Shown here piece by piece: positions 16,723-26,230 of a stretch of 64,000 bases of DNA. The notes below the pieces were generated by a model, which had not been told where the DNA came from, ran no database searches, and saw only the letters and a program-made list of their open reading frames with translations. Position 1 is the stretch's first letter; every line of letters starts with the position of its first letter. A program made the translations under genes and the position numbers. Origin of the DNA: an uncultured Atopobium sp. (GTDB lineage Bacteria; Actinomycetota; Coriobacteriia; Coriobacteriales; Atopobiaceae); contig CAKAPG010000004.1 in assembly GCA_916715765.1 (NCBI GenBank), forward strand, positions 1 to 64,000, written 5' to 3'.

Positions 16723-16754
16723 AATACTGTCCATTTCAGTGGACAGTATTTTTT
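16723..16754 (+). terminator. Intrinsic terminator after the DUF2442 gene
   Basis: Perfect 11-base stem (AATACTGTCCA / TGGACAGTATT) with a 6-base loop, then a run of T. The gap that follows (to 17118) holds only the promoter of the ABC-F gene. Confidence 0.85.
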
Positions 16755-17047
16755 ATGTTATTCAGTTTTTGGATTTTGCCGATATCGGCAAGAAGTAGAC
16801 TGTTTTTCGCAAAAGCTTGCTAGATTTTTGCCGATAACGATTCTGCTTAGGAAGATGACCGCAGAATATCTCTTGTTACCGTAAGTCTTGCAAGCTACTA
16901 TAAGTTCAATTGATTCACCAGGGCCTTTGGCAAGCGCTGGTGCGAGAAGGGATTAGGTGCATGAACAACTAGCGATACTCATAAAACCCGAATTCACGTA
17001 ACGTCGCTGACGACACTACCGCGGGTGTAGTATTGCTTAATCATGTC

Positions 17048-17077
17048 TTAATTCACCGTCATTTATCTGCGTATAAT
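17048..17077 (+). promoter_or_regulatory. Candidate promoter of the ABC-F gene
   Basis: TATAAT at 17072-17077 is a consensus -10 box; the best upstream box is TTAATT (17048-17053) at 18 bases spacing, a weak -35. Transcription would start near 17084, giving a leader of about 35 bases. Confidence 0.45.
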
Positions 17078-17118
17078 TGCATGCTACTCCGCGTGGTCTT
17101 CGGCAGAACCGAGGTATC

Positions 17119-18606
17119 ATGCAGCTTAATCTTTCAAATATTGAATATATCTATCCTTCAGCGGTGGAGCCTACCTTACATGATGTGACTTTTGTGCTTC
17201 CACAAGGATGGACCGGCTTTGTTGGTAATAACGGATCTGGAAAAACAACCCTTGCCCGTATCGTATGTGGTTTATTGCAGCCTGATAAGGGAGTTATAAG
17301 TCCATCGGTTTTCTCGGTATATTGTGCTCAAAATGCAACGGAGACCCCACCGAATCTTTTTGATTTTGCTGTTGCCTATGATGATGTGGCAATTAAATTA
17401 AAGCGAGATCTCTCTTTAGAGGATGATTGGCCTTGGCATTTTGAAACGCTTTCGTGCGGCCAACAGAAGCGACTCCAGGTATCGTGTGCTTTATGGGCTT
17501 CACCTGACGTTCTTGTGGTAGATGAGCCTACCAATCATGTAGATGTATCAACAAAGCATGCTCTATTTTCGGCCTTGTCGCAGTTCAAGGGTATTGGGGT
17601 GCTTATCTCACATGATAGGGAGTTGCTGGATAAGCTCTGCACTCAATGCTTGTTTGTAGCTAACGGCACGGCAAACATGAGAGCCGGTGGTTATTCTCGG
17701 GCATCATTCCAGGTAGAGCTTGAACGGTCTAGCGCATTGCACGCAAAGGAAACAGCGCAAAAAGAGAAGGCTCGCATAGAGCGAGAAACCCAACGGCGCA
17801 GAGAAGAGGCTTCTAGAGTTCAGGCTCGTAAAAGTGGAAGAAACATTGATAAGCATGACAGTGATGCGCGTGCAAAAAAGCGGGGCTATATAGTTTCAGG
17901 TCAAGACGGTAAAGCTGGGAAGCTTGCTGCTCGCATGTTGGATAGACTTGAGAAGGCAACAGGTAAAGCCACAGGTATTCAGGTTGAGAAACAATACGAT
18001 TCCAATATCTGGCTGGATAGTGAAGCAAGTAAGAGAAAAGTTTTATTGAGGATGGAACCTACTGACATTCTTATGGGAGAGAGCTACCTACAAACTCCAC
18101 CGCTGTTTATTGGTAATACGGATCATATTGGTGTTGTTGGCGATAATGGCTGTGGCAAAACAACGCTGATAAAAAATATTATTTCAAGTATTTCTGACGA
18201 TGTGCGAATGTTATATATTCCTCAGGAACCAACTGAACTGCAGAAAAAAGAGACATTAAGAAAAATTAAAGGATTATCAAACTCCCAACGCGGAAGAGTG
18301 TTGTCTATTGTGGCACAACTTAACTCAGATCCTGATTATGTTCTTGCGGGTGAGTCAACCAGTCCAGGTGAAATGAGAAAGCTTATGCTTGCGCTGGGAA
18401 TACTCGAGTCACCGGAGCTGGTTGTGATGGATGAGCCAACTAACTATTTAGACCTTGGTTCGACCGTAGCGCTTGAACGTTTACTGTCTGAATATCCAGG
18501 AGCTTTGTTACTGGTCTCACACGATCTCTCGCTGATTGATTCCGCTACATCTATAAAATGGCGCATTCAGCGATTAAATGACAACTTTGAGCTTGTGGTG
18601 CAATAG
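17119..18606 (+). CDS. ABC-F family ATPase (ribosome-associated type)
   Basis: 495 residues, two ABC domains and no membrane segment, the ABC-F layout; such proteins act on the ribosome, some giving antibiotic resistance. Domain 1: Walker A GNNGSGKTT near residue 36, signature LSCGQQKR, Walker B LVVDEPTNHVD. Domain 2: Walker A GDNGCGKTT near 340, degenerate signature SPGEMRK, Walker B VVMDEPTNYLD. Between them (about 190-300) is a long charged coiled linker (KEKARIERETQRRREEASR) rather than the short one of housekeeping ABC-Fs, and the chain is near the length of Lsa/Vga-type proteins. Start ATG 17119 follows GAGG; earlier in-frame ATG 17077 overlaps the -10 box. Resistance is possible but not proven. 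Confidence 0.85.
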   Translation: MQLNLSNIEYIYPSAVEPTLHDVTFVLPQGWTGFVGNNGSGKTTLARIVCGLLQPDKGVISPSVFSVYCAQNATETPPNLFDFAVAYDDVAIKLKRDLSLEDDWPWHFETLSCGQQKRLQVSCALWASPDVLVVDEPTNHVDVSTKHALFSALSQFKGIGVLISHDRELLDKLCTQCLFVANGTANMRAGGYSRASFQVELERSSALHAKETAQKEKARIERETQRRREEASRVQARKSGRNIDKHDSDARAKKRGYIVSGQDGKAGKLAARMLDRLEKATGKATGIQVEKQYDSNIWLDSEASKRKVLLRMEPTDILMGESYLQTPPLFIGNTDHIGVVGDNGCGKTTLIKNIISSISDDVRMLYIPQEPTELQKKETLRKIKGLSNSQRGRVLSIVAQLNSDPDYVLAGESTSPGEMRKLMLALGILESPELVVMDEPTNYLDLGSTVALERLLSEYPGALLLVSHDLSLIDSATSIKWRIQRLNDNFELVVQ

Positions 18607-18807
18607 GGGCGAGAAACACGTTGGACAGTTACGGTGGTTGCGCGTCTGTGTTTGAGTAGCTCGCTGACATAGACCGCTGCTTTTATACCGCTCGCCGTAG
18701 TTGTTCAAGCAAGCTAACTTCTGCTGAAAAATTTTATATAAACTAAAAGGTCAAATTGATTTCTTCTGGGATTTCTCGTGTTTTAAGCATGGAATTCGGA
18801 GGGACCT

Positions 18808-20361
18808 ATGCTTCACTTCAACCACGGTTCAAAGCAAGAAGCTAACGAGGGAAATGCGAGTGCGGGCGTCGCAGGTGCGGACGCTGGCGGTGCGGGTGCT
18901 GCTGGTGCGGACGCCGGGGTACCCAACATCCCCACGCCACCCGAGGGATATCAGCAGGCAGCATTTGCATCCACGCTGCCAACGGTTGCTGATCAGACAA
19001 CTAACCTAGGCTCGCAGATAGGCGTTATTTCACCAGGCGAGAGTGAGGAAGACGCTGAGGCTCGTGAGGCGTACGAGAGTTTGGCTCGTCACCGTAAAGC
19101 TCGTCGTAAAAAGAAACTTATTAAGGCAGGAATAGCCGCTGGAGTCTTTGTTCTTCTCGTCACATTGTTCATTTTACCTATGTGCCAAGGCGGCCAGAAC
19201 CAGAACACCACCGTGATGCCAAGCACCACGTTTGTCACGCGCGGCGAGTTCAGCGATTCTGTTTCCGCGTCTGGATCCATTAAGCCCGTGTCGTCAACTG
19301 TGGTAACTCCCGAGGTAGATGGCATTATTCAGGACGTTCAGGTTTCTGAGGGCACGTACGTCCATAAAGGCGACAAGCTCTTTACTATCAAGAATGATGA
19401 GCTGGATAAGGCTGTTCGTAAGGCATCTCAGCAGGTAAAAGCAGCCGAGAACGAGGTCAGTAAGGCTCGCTCAGCTCTAGCGTCCGCACGCAACGGTGTC
19501 CCCGAGGCGGGCGAGGACGGACAGGAGGCAAACGCTGCGTCCATTGCTGCTGCCGTGGAAGCGGCGGAGGCAAATCTGGAGAGCGCTCAGATTGCACTTG
19601 AGGAGGCACGATCTGCTTACAATGACGCAATTGCCCAGGCAGATAAGCGTGTAGTCACCGCTCCATGCGACGGTACGGTCATCGTGATGAATGCGGTGAA
19701 CGGCGCTTCTGTTGGCTCGTCCGCGCCGGGTGCTGGCAACGCTGGTCCTCTGATTACTATCGCGGATCTTTCCCAGATGAAGGTAAACGTCCAGATAAAC
19801 GAGGTAGACATTTCTCGCATCGCCGTTGACCAGAAGGCACAGGTCAGCTTTACAGCTCTGAGAGATCTGTATTGCGATGCAGTGGTCACTCACGTTTCTG
19901 CCGTCTCGTCCAACGGTGCCGACGCGGGCGCAAGTTACGATAACCCTGGTAGATCCATTGTTTCTTACACCGTTGACCTGCTTATTAGCAGTCCCGACGC
20001 CTCCATCAAGCCGGGTATGACCGCCAACGTGGACATCATGATTCAGCATATGGACAACGTGCTGACCGTGCCTCTTGTTGCCGTTATGGACGACGGCGAC
20101 GGAGCTTACGTCAACGTGGTTACTTCTCGTGACGAGAAGGGATATCCGCAGGTAAAGCGTGTACCAGTGACCGTAAAGGCACAAAGTTCTACGACGGCCG
20201 TCATTGAGGGTGCTGGTATTGAGGACGGCACTGAGGTGATGATTGGCGGTGGCGCCGGCGGCCCATCTCAAGGTGCGGCGATGGACGCTCCCGCAGGTGC
20301 AACGTCCGGCTCGACGACCAGTACAACGTCCGACACAACGGGCTCCAAAGACTCCAAGTAG
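18808..20361 (+). CDS. MacA/HlyD-like efflux adaptor
   Basis: 517-residue membrane-fusion/adaptor protein of a MacB-type system. A long cytoplasmic N-terminus of about 100 residues is rich in Ala, Gly and Asp (GADAGGAGAAGADAG) and then Arg/Lys; one membrane helix follows at about 107-126 (IAAGVFVLLVTLFILPM). Outside lie a split lipoyl domain (from about 160), a coiled coil (about 195-285) and a beta-barrel domain (about 310-480), with a Ser/Thr-rich tail. GGAGGGA precedes ATG 18808. It is the first gene of an operon with the ATPase and permease. The long disordered head is unusual for MacA. Confidence 0.88.
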   Translation: MLHFNHGSKQEANEGNASAGVAGADAGGAGAAGADAGVPNIPTPPEGYQQAAFASTLPTVADQTTNLGSQIGVISPGESEEDAEAREAYESLARHRKARRKKKLIKAGIAAGVFVLLVTLFILPMCQGGQNQNTTVMPSTTFVTRGEFSDSVSASGSIKPVSSTVVTPEVDGIIQDVQVSEGTYVHKGDKLFTIKNDELDKAVRKASQQVKAAENEVSKARSALASARNGVPEAGEDGQEANAASIAAAVEAAEANLESAQIALEEARSAYNDAIAQADKRVVTAPCDGTVIVMNAVNGASVGSSAPGAGNAGPLITIADLSQMKVNVQINEVDISRIAVDQKAQVSFTALRDLYCDAVVTHVSAVSSNGADAGASYDNPGRSIVSYTVDLLISSPDASIKPGMTANVDIMIQHMDNVLTVPLVAVMDDGDGAYVNVVTSRDEKGYPQVKRVPVTVKAQSSTTAVIEGAGIEDGTEVMIGGGAGGPSQGAAMDAPAGATSGSTTSTTSDTTGSKDSK

Positions 20362-20370
20362 GCGACGCGC

Positions 20371-21183
20371 ATGTCCAAGGTAATTGAGGTACATAAGCTG
20401 CATCGCATTTACGAGACGGCCGCGGGTTTGACGCACGCTTTACGTGGCGTTTCGCTAACTGTGGAGAAGGGCGAGTTTCTTTGTATCATGGGTCCGTCTG
20501 GTTCAGGCAAATCAACCCTGATGAACATTTTGGGGTGCCTGGACACGCCTACTTCCGGCTCGTACAAGCTAGAGGGACTTGAGGTTGCAGACCTTTCCGA
20601 CGACGACTTGGCGGAGATTCGCGCTACGCGTCTGGGCTTTGTCTTCCAGTCGTTTAACCTGTTACCGCGCACTACGGTGCTGCGAAACGTTATGTTGCCG
20701 CTTATCTACTCGGACATTCCCGCAAAAGAGCGAGAGCTGCGCGCTTGGAAGGCGCTGCGTTCTGTTGGCCTGCCCGAGGAGTATTACGAGCATAAATCAA
20801 ACGAGCTTTCCGGAGGTCAGGTACAGCGTGTGGCTATTGCTCGCGCACTGGTAAATGACCCGGCAGTCATTTTTGCCGACGAGCCAACGGGCAACCTGGA
20901 CTCTGCAACAAGTGAAATGGTCCTCAACACGTTCAAGTCCATGCAAGAGCGCGGCAAGACAATCGTGTTGATTACGCACGACCCCGAGACCGCGTTTTGG
21001 GCCGACCGCGTGGTGCATATTCGTGACGGTCGCCTGCTCACGGACGAGCAAGAAAAGGAGTTTGTGAAGCAACATGCTGCTCAGTCCGCGACGGGCGCGC
21101 ACGCTGCACCGGGCGCACATGCCGCGATGGGCGCGCATGCCGCGACGGGCGCACATGCCGCGACGGGAGGTGTCGCGCTATGA
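20371..21183 (+). CDS. MacB-type ABC transporter ATPase (LolD/MacB family)
   Basis: 270-residue ATPase of a mechanotransmission-type ABC system working with the FtsX-like permease next door. Walker A GPSGSGKST near residue 40, signature LSGGQVQR near 150, Walker B IFADEPTGNLD near 172 and H-loop ITHDPE. The catalytic part ends near residue 230; a tail of about 38 residues follows, made of ATGAHA-like hexapeptides encoded by four 18-base tandem repeats (21091-21167). Such tails are not part of the family and their length may vary between strains. The stop overlaps the permease start by 4 bases (ATGA). Confidence 0.92.
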   Translation: MSKVIEVHKLHRIYETAAGLTHALRGVSLTVEKGEFLCIMGPSGSGKSTLMNILGCLDTPTSGSYKLEGLEVADLSDDDLAEIRATRLGFVFQSFNLLPRTTVLRNVMLPLIYSDIPAKERELRAWKALRSVGLPEEYYEHKSNELSGGQVQRVAIARALVNDPAVIFADEPTGNLDSATSEMVLNTFKSMQERGKTIVLITHDPETAFWADRVVHIRDGRLLTDEQEKEFVKQHAAQSATGAHAAPGAHAAMGAHAATGAHAATGGVAL

Positions 21184-22388
21184 GGTTGATGGATCTGCTG
21201 CGAGAAACCCTATCTGCGCTCAACGCTAACCGCGGTCGCAGCTTGTTGACGGTGCTGGGTATTGTTATTGGCATCAGCGCGGTTATTGCCATGACGGCGC
21301 TTATCGATGGCATCAAGTATTCGCTGGTCAGTTCTCTGGGCCTTAACCAGTCGCGTATGGTCATGATATACGCGTGGCCAGACCGCGAGGTCACGCAGCA
21401 AGATCTTGACATGCTGCAGCTTAGTGTACCTGGCTACGAGCTTGTGACCGGCATCGACTCCACCATGGCCCGCGTCAACTCGGCTGAGAAGCAGTTTGAC
21501 GCGCGAATCATCGGCTGCACACCCGACTACTTTACCGTCATGGGCCTCAAGGCATCTGCGGGCTCGCTCTTTACAAAGTCCGACGTAGACGACACATCTA
21601 GAAACGTTCTTCTCGACAAGTTGTCTGCCGAGAAGCTCTTTGGCAGTGCAGATGCTTCCATTGGACAGGTTGTTCGCATCAACAACGACAGCTACACCAT
21701 TGTGGGCGTGGTTGACAGTGGTCCAAATGGAGGCGGGCAAGGCGATACACTGCTGGCCTATATACCGTACTCCACGTATTCCGCGCGCCTGACGGGCACC
21801 AAAACTATCAGCCAGGTCTTTGGTTACGCTCGCGAAAACGTTGACATGAAGGCGCTTGCGGATGAAACAAAGTCCTGGTTGCTGGACTGGTTTAACATTC
21901 CTTCCGCGCAAGCAGAAGACCGCGTGACGGTTATGACACTCTCGTCCATCATTGAGCAGATGAATGCAACACTGATGTCGTTCCAGGTCCTGGTTACCGC
22001 CACGGCAAGTATTTCTCTTCTGGTTGGCGGCATTGGCATCATGAACATGATGCTCACTAATGTGACGGAGCGTATTAGGGAGATTGGTCTGCGTAAGGCT
22101 CTGGGTGCTCGCGCGTCCGACATCACCAAGCAGTTCCTGTGCGAGTCCATTCTGATTTGCATTATGGGCGGCGTGATTGGCATTGCCTTGGGTTACGCTG
22201 GAGCGTGGGGCCTGGCCGGCTCGTTTGGCAGCATGATACAGCTTGAAACTGGTATCACGCCTATTATTACTCCAAACATTGTGATGATTACCTCGGGAAT
22301 CTGCATTGGCATCGGACTCATCTTTGGCTACTGGCCTGCTCGTCGAGCCTCAAAGCTTAAACCTGTGGAATCGCTTCGCTACCAGTAA
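21180..22388 (+). CDS. MacB-type permease (FtsX domain)
   Basis: 402-residue permease with one N-terminal helix (LLTVLGIVIGISAVIAMTAL), an extracytoplasmic MacB core of about 230 residues, then three helices near the C-terminus carrying the FtsX domain (GGIGIMNMMLTNVTERIREI and LRKALGA). It forms the membrane part of an efflux pump with the adaptor and ATPase upstream; in Gram-positive bacteria such systems export peptides, lipids or antimicrobials. Start ATG 21180 overlaps the ATPase stop. A strong hairpin (22421-22447) ends the operon. No two-component system is adjacent, so regulation and substrate remain open. Confidence 0.92.
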   Translation: MRLMDLLRETLSALNANRGRSLLTVLGIVIGISAVIAMTALIDGIKYSLVSSLGLNQSRMVMIYAWPDREVTQQDLDMLQLSVPGYELVTGIDSTMARVNSAEKQFDARIIGCTPDYFTVMGLKASAGSLFTKSDVDDTSRNVLLDKLSAEKLFGSADASIGQVVRINNDSYTIVGVVDSGPNGGGQGDTLLAYIPYSTYSARLTGTKTISQVFGYARENVDMKALADETKSWLLDWFNIPSAQAEDRVTVMTLSSIIEQMNATLMSFQVLVTATASISLLVGGIGIMNMMLTNVTERIREIGLRKALGARASDITKQFLCESILICIMGGVIGIALGYAGAWGLAGSFGSMIQLETGITPIITPNIVMITSGICIGIGLIFGYWPARRASKLKPVESLRYQ

Positions 22389-22420
22389 ACGGGGTGCGCC
22401 CGAAACGGCTTGCTATTAGT

Positions 22421-22447
22421 AGGGTTTCTCGCCAGGCGAGAAACCCT
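22421..22447. terminator. Hairpin between convergent genes made of inverted TTTCTCGCC motifs
   Basis: AGGGTTTCTCGCC, one base, then GGCGAGAAACCCT: 13-base perfect arms. It sits between the MacB permease (+) and the SIMPL gene (-). There is no long T run, so it is a weaker intrinsic terminator in either direction. It is built from two facing copies of the overrepresented 8-mer. Confidence 0.65.
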
Positions 22448-22470
22448 TTGAAGTGCGGTAGATTGTGTGG

Positions 22471-23160
22471 CTACAGCAGATCATCTGGTGGTAGGAGCTC
22501 GATGTCCCATGTAGTGCTGACGTAGCAATTAACATCTATATCTGACGGATCAAATGTAGGAACTTGGTTTCTACTCTCGAAATCGTCATACGCGCTACAT
22601 GCGCAGGCTTTGTAGACAAAGTCTTTTTCCTTAATGTCATAAGTTGCATTTTTTAGTCCAACAACCTTTGCGTCGGCTGCCTTGGCAAGAAGGCTAGCTT
22701 GCTGACGGCATGTAATAATAGCGTCAGTAGAAAGCTTGTTTTTAATAGGTTTTTCATTTTCTATTGCGAATTCAACTGAGAAAGTCACTTCATCTCCACA
22801 CGAACTAAGCGCTTTCCAGATTTTCTCTACAAGGTTTGTTTCAAGTTGTTCTTTAATGGACAATTCTGCACGAAAATCGAATCCTTCAACAATTGTGTGA
22901 GCAACATAATAACGATCCCACTTTTCTTTTTGATACTGCTTGATTTCGTGAGCTGAAACTGAGTATCTGTTGTTTTTTAAAATTGATGCTGAAAGTCTGT
23001 TCTTCTCGAGCGCTTCTTTTATTGTTTGTACCAGCACATTATATCTAGCAGTGCATTCTTCACGAGTTTTAGAAGTTCCTTTAATAGTGATATCAACGTT
23101 AATAGTGTCAGGTGCAACTTGTGTGCTTAGGTTTGTAGATACGTCAATTGTTCGCTCCAC
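22471..23160 (-). CDS. SIMPL-domain protein (DUF541 family)
   Basis: 229 residues spanning a SIMPL domain, recognisable from its N-terminal strand (TINVDITIKGTSKTREECTA), the repeated charged helices and a late segment VVGLKNATYDIKEKDFVYKA. The biochemical role of SIMPL proteins is unclear; some members are periplasmic and linked to stress or kinase signalling. This one has no signal peptide or membrane segment, so it should be cytoplasmic. Start is GTG 23160 with AAGGA 8 bases upstream. It is divergent from the methyltransferase gene; the shared gap (23161-23448) contains two small palindromes. Confidence 0.75.
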   Translation of the reverse strand: MERTIDVSTNLSTQVAPDTINVDITIKGTSKTREECTARYNVLVQTIKEALEKNRLSASILKNNRYSVSAHEIKQYQKEKWDRYYVAHTIVEGFDFRAELSIKEQLETNLVEKIWKALSSCGDEVTFSVEFAIENEKPIKNKLSTDAIITCRQQASLLAKAADAKVVGLKNATYDIKEKDFVYKACACSAYDDFESRNQVPTFDPSDIDVNCYVSTTWDIELLPPDDLL

Positions 23161-23257
23161 GGTGTATTCCTTTCAGATATGTTAGAGAAAAATCAGCCGT
23201 TTGCGCAGGTAATTCATTTCTCATTGTTGAGTAATCATAGGCTTAAAAAGGTTTATG

Positions 23258-23279
23258 AGTGTCCAGTGTAATGGACACT
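23258..23279. promoter_or_regulatory. Palindrome AGTGTCCA-N6-TGGACACT
   Basis: Perfect 8-base arms about 100 bases upstream of the SIMPL gene and 170 upstream of the methyltransferase gene. Related TGTCCAA/TTGGACA palindromes lie between other divergent genes (48590, 59582), suggesting an operator rather than a terminator here. Confidence 0.45.
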
Positions 23280-23404
23280 TAGACAGGTATTTTTTCAATA
23301 CCTTGATAAGCGATTGATTTGAAGATTCGAAGAAACAAAATCAATGAAGTCAAACCAAAAAAACCATGTAAAAGTGCAGTTTTAAGTGTAAACTTTATAT
23401 CGCA

Positions 23405-23420
23405 GTTAGTTAAAGCTAAC
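23405..23420. promoter_or_regulatory. GTTAG-N6-CTAAC palindrome before the methyltransferase gene
   Basis: Same arms and spacing as the sites at 9788 and 59520, with a different spacer (ttaaag), 29 bases before the start codon of the gene at 23449. It may be a third, weaker member of the metal-operator set, or chance. Confidence 0.35.
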
Positions 23421-23448
23421 AAACTTCCAACTGAACGGAGTTTATCGA

Positions 23449-23949
23449 ATGTCTGCTCAGAACGAGAAGAAGGATCATCTTCCGGTACTTGGTGTCGGCC
23501 CCGCTTATGTGATTGCCATCACTGCGCTGACAGTTGCGTGTGTCACCCTGTCCAAGCTGGGTTTTCTTCCGTATCTGCGTATCCGAGCAACGGTTGGCGT
23601 AATGCATGCCGTAGGCACGGCTTTTCTGATTGTGGGCATCTGGCTGTGGGTTTCCGCTGCCATTAAAGAAAAACTTCGCGAGAAAATCATCGCAAATCAG
23701 CTGGTGACCACTGGCGTTTATGCGCTGGTAAGAAACCCTATCTACTCCGCATTTGCGTTTGTCATGTCAGGTGCAGCGCTGCTCTCTAGTAACCTTTATC
23801 TGCTTCCACTACCCCTTGTGTTTTGGGCGCTTTTAACTGTGATGATGCAGGCTACAGAGGAGAAGTGGCTTCTCGAGCAGTTTGGCGATGAGTACAAAGA
23901 GTACTGCAAGCGTGTTAATCGCTGTATTCCGTGGTTTCCCAAGCGTTAA
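23449..23949 (+). CDS. Isoprenylcysteine methyltransferase-like membrane protein
   Basis: 166-residue membrane protein of the ICMT/PEMT group of small membrane methyltransferases. Four hydrophobic segments are visible; the diagnostic C-terminal part reads TTGVYALVRNPIYSAF, then EEKWLLEQFGDEYKEYCKRV, matching the S-adenosylmethionine-binding RHP/RNPxY...E-E...G..Y..Y pattern. Bacterial members rarely have known substrates (lipids, or small amphipathic molecules). The family is clear, the substrate is not. Start ATG 23449 follows GGAG. It stands alone, with a metal-operator-like palindrome just upstream. Confidence 0.82.
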   Translation: MSAQNEKKDHLPVLGVGPAYVIAITALTVACVTLSKLGFLPYLRIRATVGVMHAVGTAFLIVGIWLWVSAAIKEKLREKIIANQLVTTGVYALVRNPIYSAFAFVMSGAALLSSNLYLLPLPLVFWALLTVMMQATEEKWLLEQFGDEYKEYCKRVNRCIPWFPKR

Positions 23950-24150
23950 CATTTGGGTGGTTTTTGAGTGAAGCTGAGCTTCAGCCCTATTTGAGCTCCA
24001 GACTTATTTGAGTCTTAGTTCGTAATTGAACTGGGATTTGTTTGGTTTTCTCGCTATATAAATTCTTTTACGAAGTGGCTATGATATACATACGTCACGC
24101 TGGCTTGTCATGTGCTTGTACCTGCTGCTTCAGGAGAAACGAGAGATACC

Positions 24151-26103
24151 ATGCTGGATATTCGTCGCGTTTTGGCAAGTGCGCCCAAAAAGCATACGGA
24201 GGAGACACTCAATTCTCTGACGACTGTTTGGGGAGAGGCGCTTGACCCGTCGAATGTGTTGTCTGAGTATCCGCGTCCTCGTATGCAGCGCGACAATTAC
24301 GTGATGCTGAACGGCGTGTGGGATTATGCGATTGTGCTGGTAGATGGCGGGGTTGATGTAGAGACCCTTGCACGACAGGCAATTCCTTCTCGTTGGGACG
24401 GACAAATTGTGGTGCCGTTTTCGCCAGAAGCTCCGCTCTCTGGTGTTGGTCGTACGGTACGTCCAAATGAGCTTTTGTGGTATAAGCGTAAAATTGAAAT
24501 ACCTAAACTGGCCGATGACCAGCGACTTATTCTGCATTTTGAAGCGGTTGACTGGATGTGCACGTGCTTTGTGAATGGCAAGCTTGCTGGTACGCATACT
24601 GGTGGTTATTTACCGTTTTCCTTTGATGTGACAGATTTACTTGGCTCGCCTGAAACGGGAGAGAGCGCTGCGTCTGCTGTGAGGACAGAAAGTGCGGCAA
24701 CGGCAGACAGTGCGGACACGGCAGACAGTGCGGATACGGCTGAGCTCGTGCTTTGCGTTTGGGATCCAAGTGACACTGGCTCTCAACTGCGTGGAAAGCA
24801 GCGACTTTCGCGTGGCGACATTTGGTACACCGCTCAGAGTGGCATTTGGCAAAGCGTGTGGTACGAGATTGTTTCTGCGGTTCACCTTGAGTCGCTAACG
24901 CTGAAGGGTGATATGTTTGGCGCGCTTGAGGTTAGAGCGAACTTACAGGCAAGCGGGCTGGCCGGAGTACAAACGGGCGCGTTTAAGCTGGAGCTATCGC
25001 TCAAAGACGAGCTTGGACAAGACGTTCTTCTCGCCACACTTCCGGTGGACGAGGCAGGGGAGATATCCGCTGAGCTGCACGTGGATGACCCGCAGCTTTG
25101 GTCGCCGGAGAGTCCGCACCTCTATGCCGTGGAAGTTACGCTGCAGCGAGATGGCGTGGTCGTCGATGCGGCTCACAGTTATTGCGCGTTTCGTACTGTT
25201 GAGGTAAAGAAAGACGTGGCGGGCGTGCCAAGGGTTCACTTGAACGGCTCGCCGTATTTTGTGCGCGGTGTGCTGGATCAGGGCTACTGGCCTGACGGAC
25301 TGATGTCTGCGCCGTCCGATAATGCGCTGGTATATGACATAGAGGCTATGAAATCGGCCGGTTTTAATACGTTGCGTAAACATATCAAGATTGAAAGCGA
25401 GCGTTGGTATTATCACTGCGACCGACTCGGTATGCTGGTTTGGCAGGATTGTGTTTCGGGAGGTAGCGCATATAGTCCCTGGCACACGAGCCAGAAGCCG
25501 ACGCTGTTCAGTTTTACTTGGAACCGATTTAATGATACAACTCCAGAACATCATCAGGCTTTATCCGCAGGTAAAGAGGGTTATCGCAAGGAGTGGACAG
25601 AAACCTGTCAGGAAATGGTTAAGCTTCTGGATGGACATCCATCAATTGGTATTTGGACGCTATTCAACGAGGGTTGGGGGCAGTTTGATGCGCGAGCTGC
25701 TACTGAGGTTGTTCGTGCGTTGGATACAACGCGACCAATCGATGCAACAAGTGGCTGGTACGACCAGGGATGTGGCGACTTCCTGAGCATCCACAACTAC
25801 TTCAGGCCGCTGCGTGCAGGTTGGCAAAGGAAGCAGCGGGGAAATCGAGCAGCAGTAATCTCCGAGTTTGGCGGTCTTACTCAGATGATGCCAGGTCATA
25901 CGTCGCTTGACCACTCGTATGGGTATGGTGATTTTGCCACGGTTGAGGATTGGCAAGAGGCTGTTCGTGAGCTGCTTGCAGAGGTAGAATCGCTGCAGGA
26001 TGAGGGGCTTGCTGGGTACGTTTATACGCAGGTATCTGATGTTGAGGAAGAGGTAAACGGTCTGCTTACCTACGATCGAAAAGTCAACAAGTTCAAAGGG
26101 TAG
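24151..26103 (+). CDS. Glycoside hydrolase family 2 enzyme (beta-galactosidase/glucuronidase-like)
   Basis: 650 residues in the GH2 order: sugar-binding jelly roll (about 40-200), immunoglobulin-like domain (about 230-340) and TIM barrel (about 345-650). Acid/base Glu507 lies in LFNEGWG, nucleophile Glu572 in SEFGG. It cleaves a beta-linked sugar, probably a host or dietary glycan; no signal peptide, so it is cytoplasmic. A stretch ADSADTADSADTAE near 190-205, encoded by 18-base tandem repeats (24707-24742), interrupts the first domain and looks like repeat expansion. Start ATG 24151 follows AGGAGA at 13 bases, a long spacing; ATG 24112 is in frame but has no site. It is a single gene with no sugar transporter beside it. 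Confidence 0.88.
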   Translation: MLDIRRVLASAPKKHTEETLNSLTTVWGEALDPSNVLSEYPRPRMQRDNYVMLNGVWDYAIVLVDGGVDVETLARQAIPSRWDGQIVVPFSPEAPLSGVGRTVRPNELLWYKRKIEIPKLADDQRLILHFEAVDWMCTCFVNGKLAGTHTGGYLPFSFDVTDLLGSPETGESAASAVRTESAATADSADTADSADTAELVLCVWDPSDTGSQLRGKQRLSRGDIWYTAQSGIWQSVWYEIVSAVHLESLTLKGDMFGALEVRANLQASGLAGVQTGAFKLELSLKDELGQDVLLATLPVDEAGEISAELHVDDPQLWSPESPHLYAVEVTLQRDGVVVDAAHSYCAFRTVEVKKDVAGVPRVHLNGSPYFVRGVLDQGYWPDGLMSAPSDNALVYDIEAMKSAGFNTLRKHIKIESERWYYHCDRLGMLVWQDCVSGGSAYSPWHTSQKPTLFSFTWNRFNDTTPEHHQALSAGKEGYRKEWTETCQEMVKLLDGHPSIGIWTLFNEGWGQFDARAATEVVRALDTTRPIDATSGWYDQGCGDFLSIHNYFRPLRAGWQRKQRGNRAAVISEFGGLTQMMPGHTSLDHSYGYGDFATVEDWQEAVRELLAEVESLQDEGLAGYVYTQVSDVEEEVNGLLTYDRKVNKFKG

Positions 26104-26230
26104 TGACTGTCGAATAATGCTGGGTAATGCTCAGAGATGCTGGGCAAATTAAGCGATGAGCAGTGGACTGAAAGATGCCCAGTTACTTGAGGTGTGTCCA
26201 GTAATACCGAGTGCTGATTCTATCTAAAGT

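Noticed and set aside
17119..18606. Assignment of the ABC-F gene to a named resistance determinant
   Set aside because: Motifs and length fit the family, but resistance types cannot be told apart without alignment of the interdomain linker.
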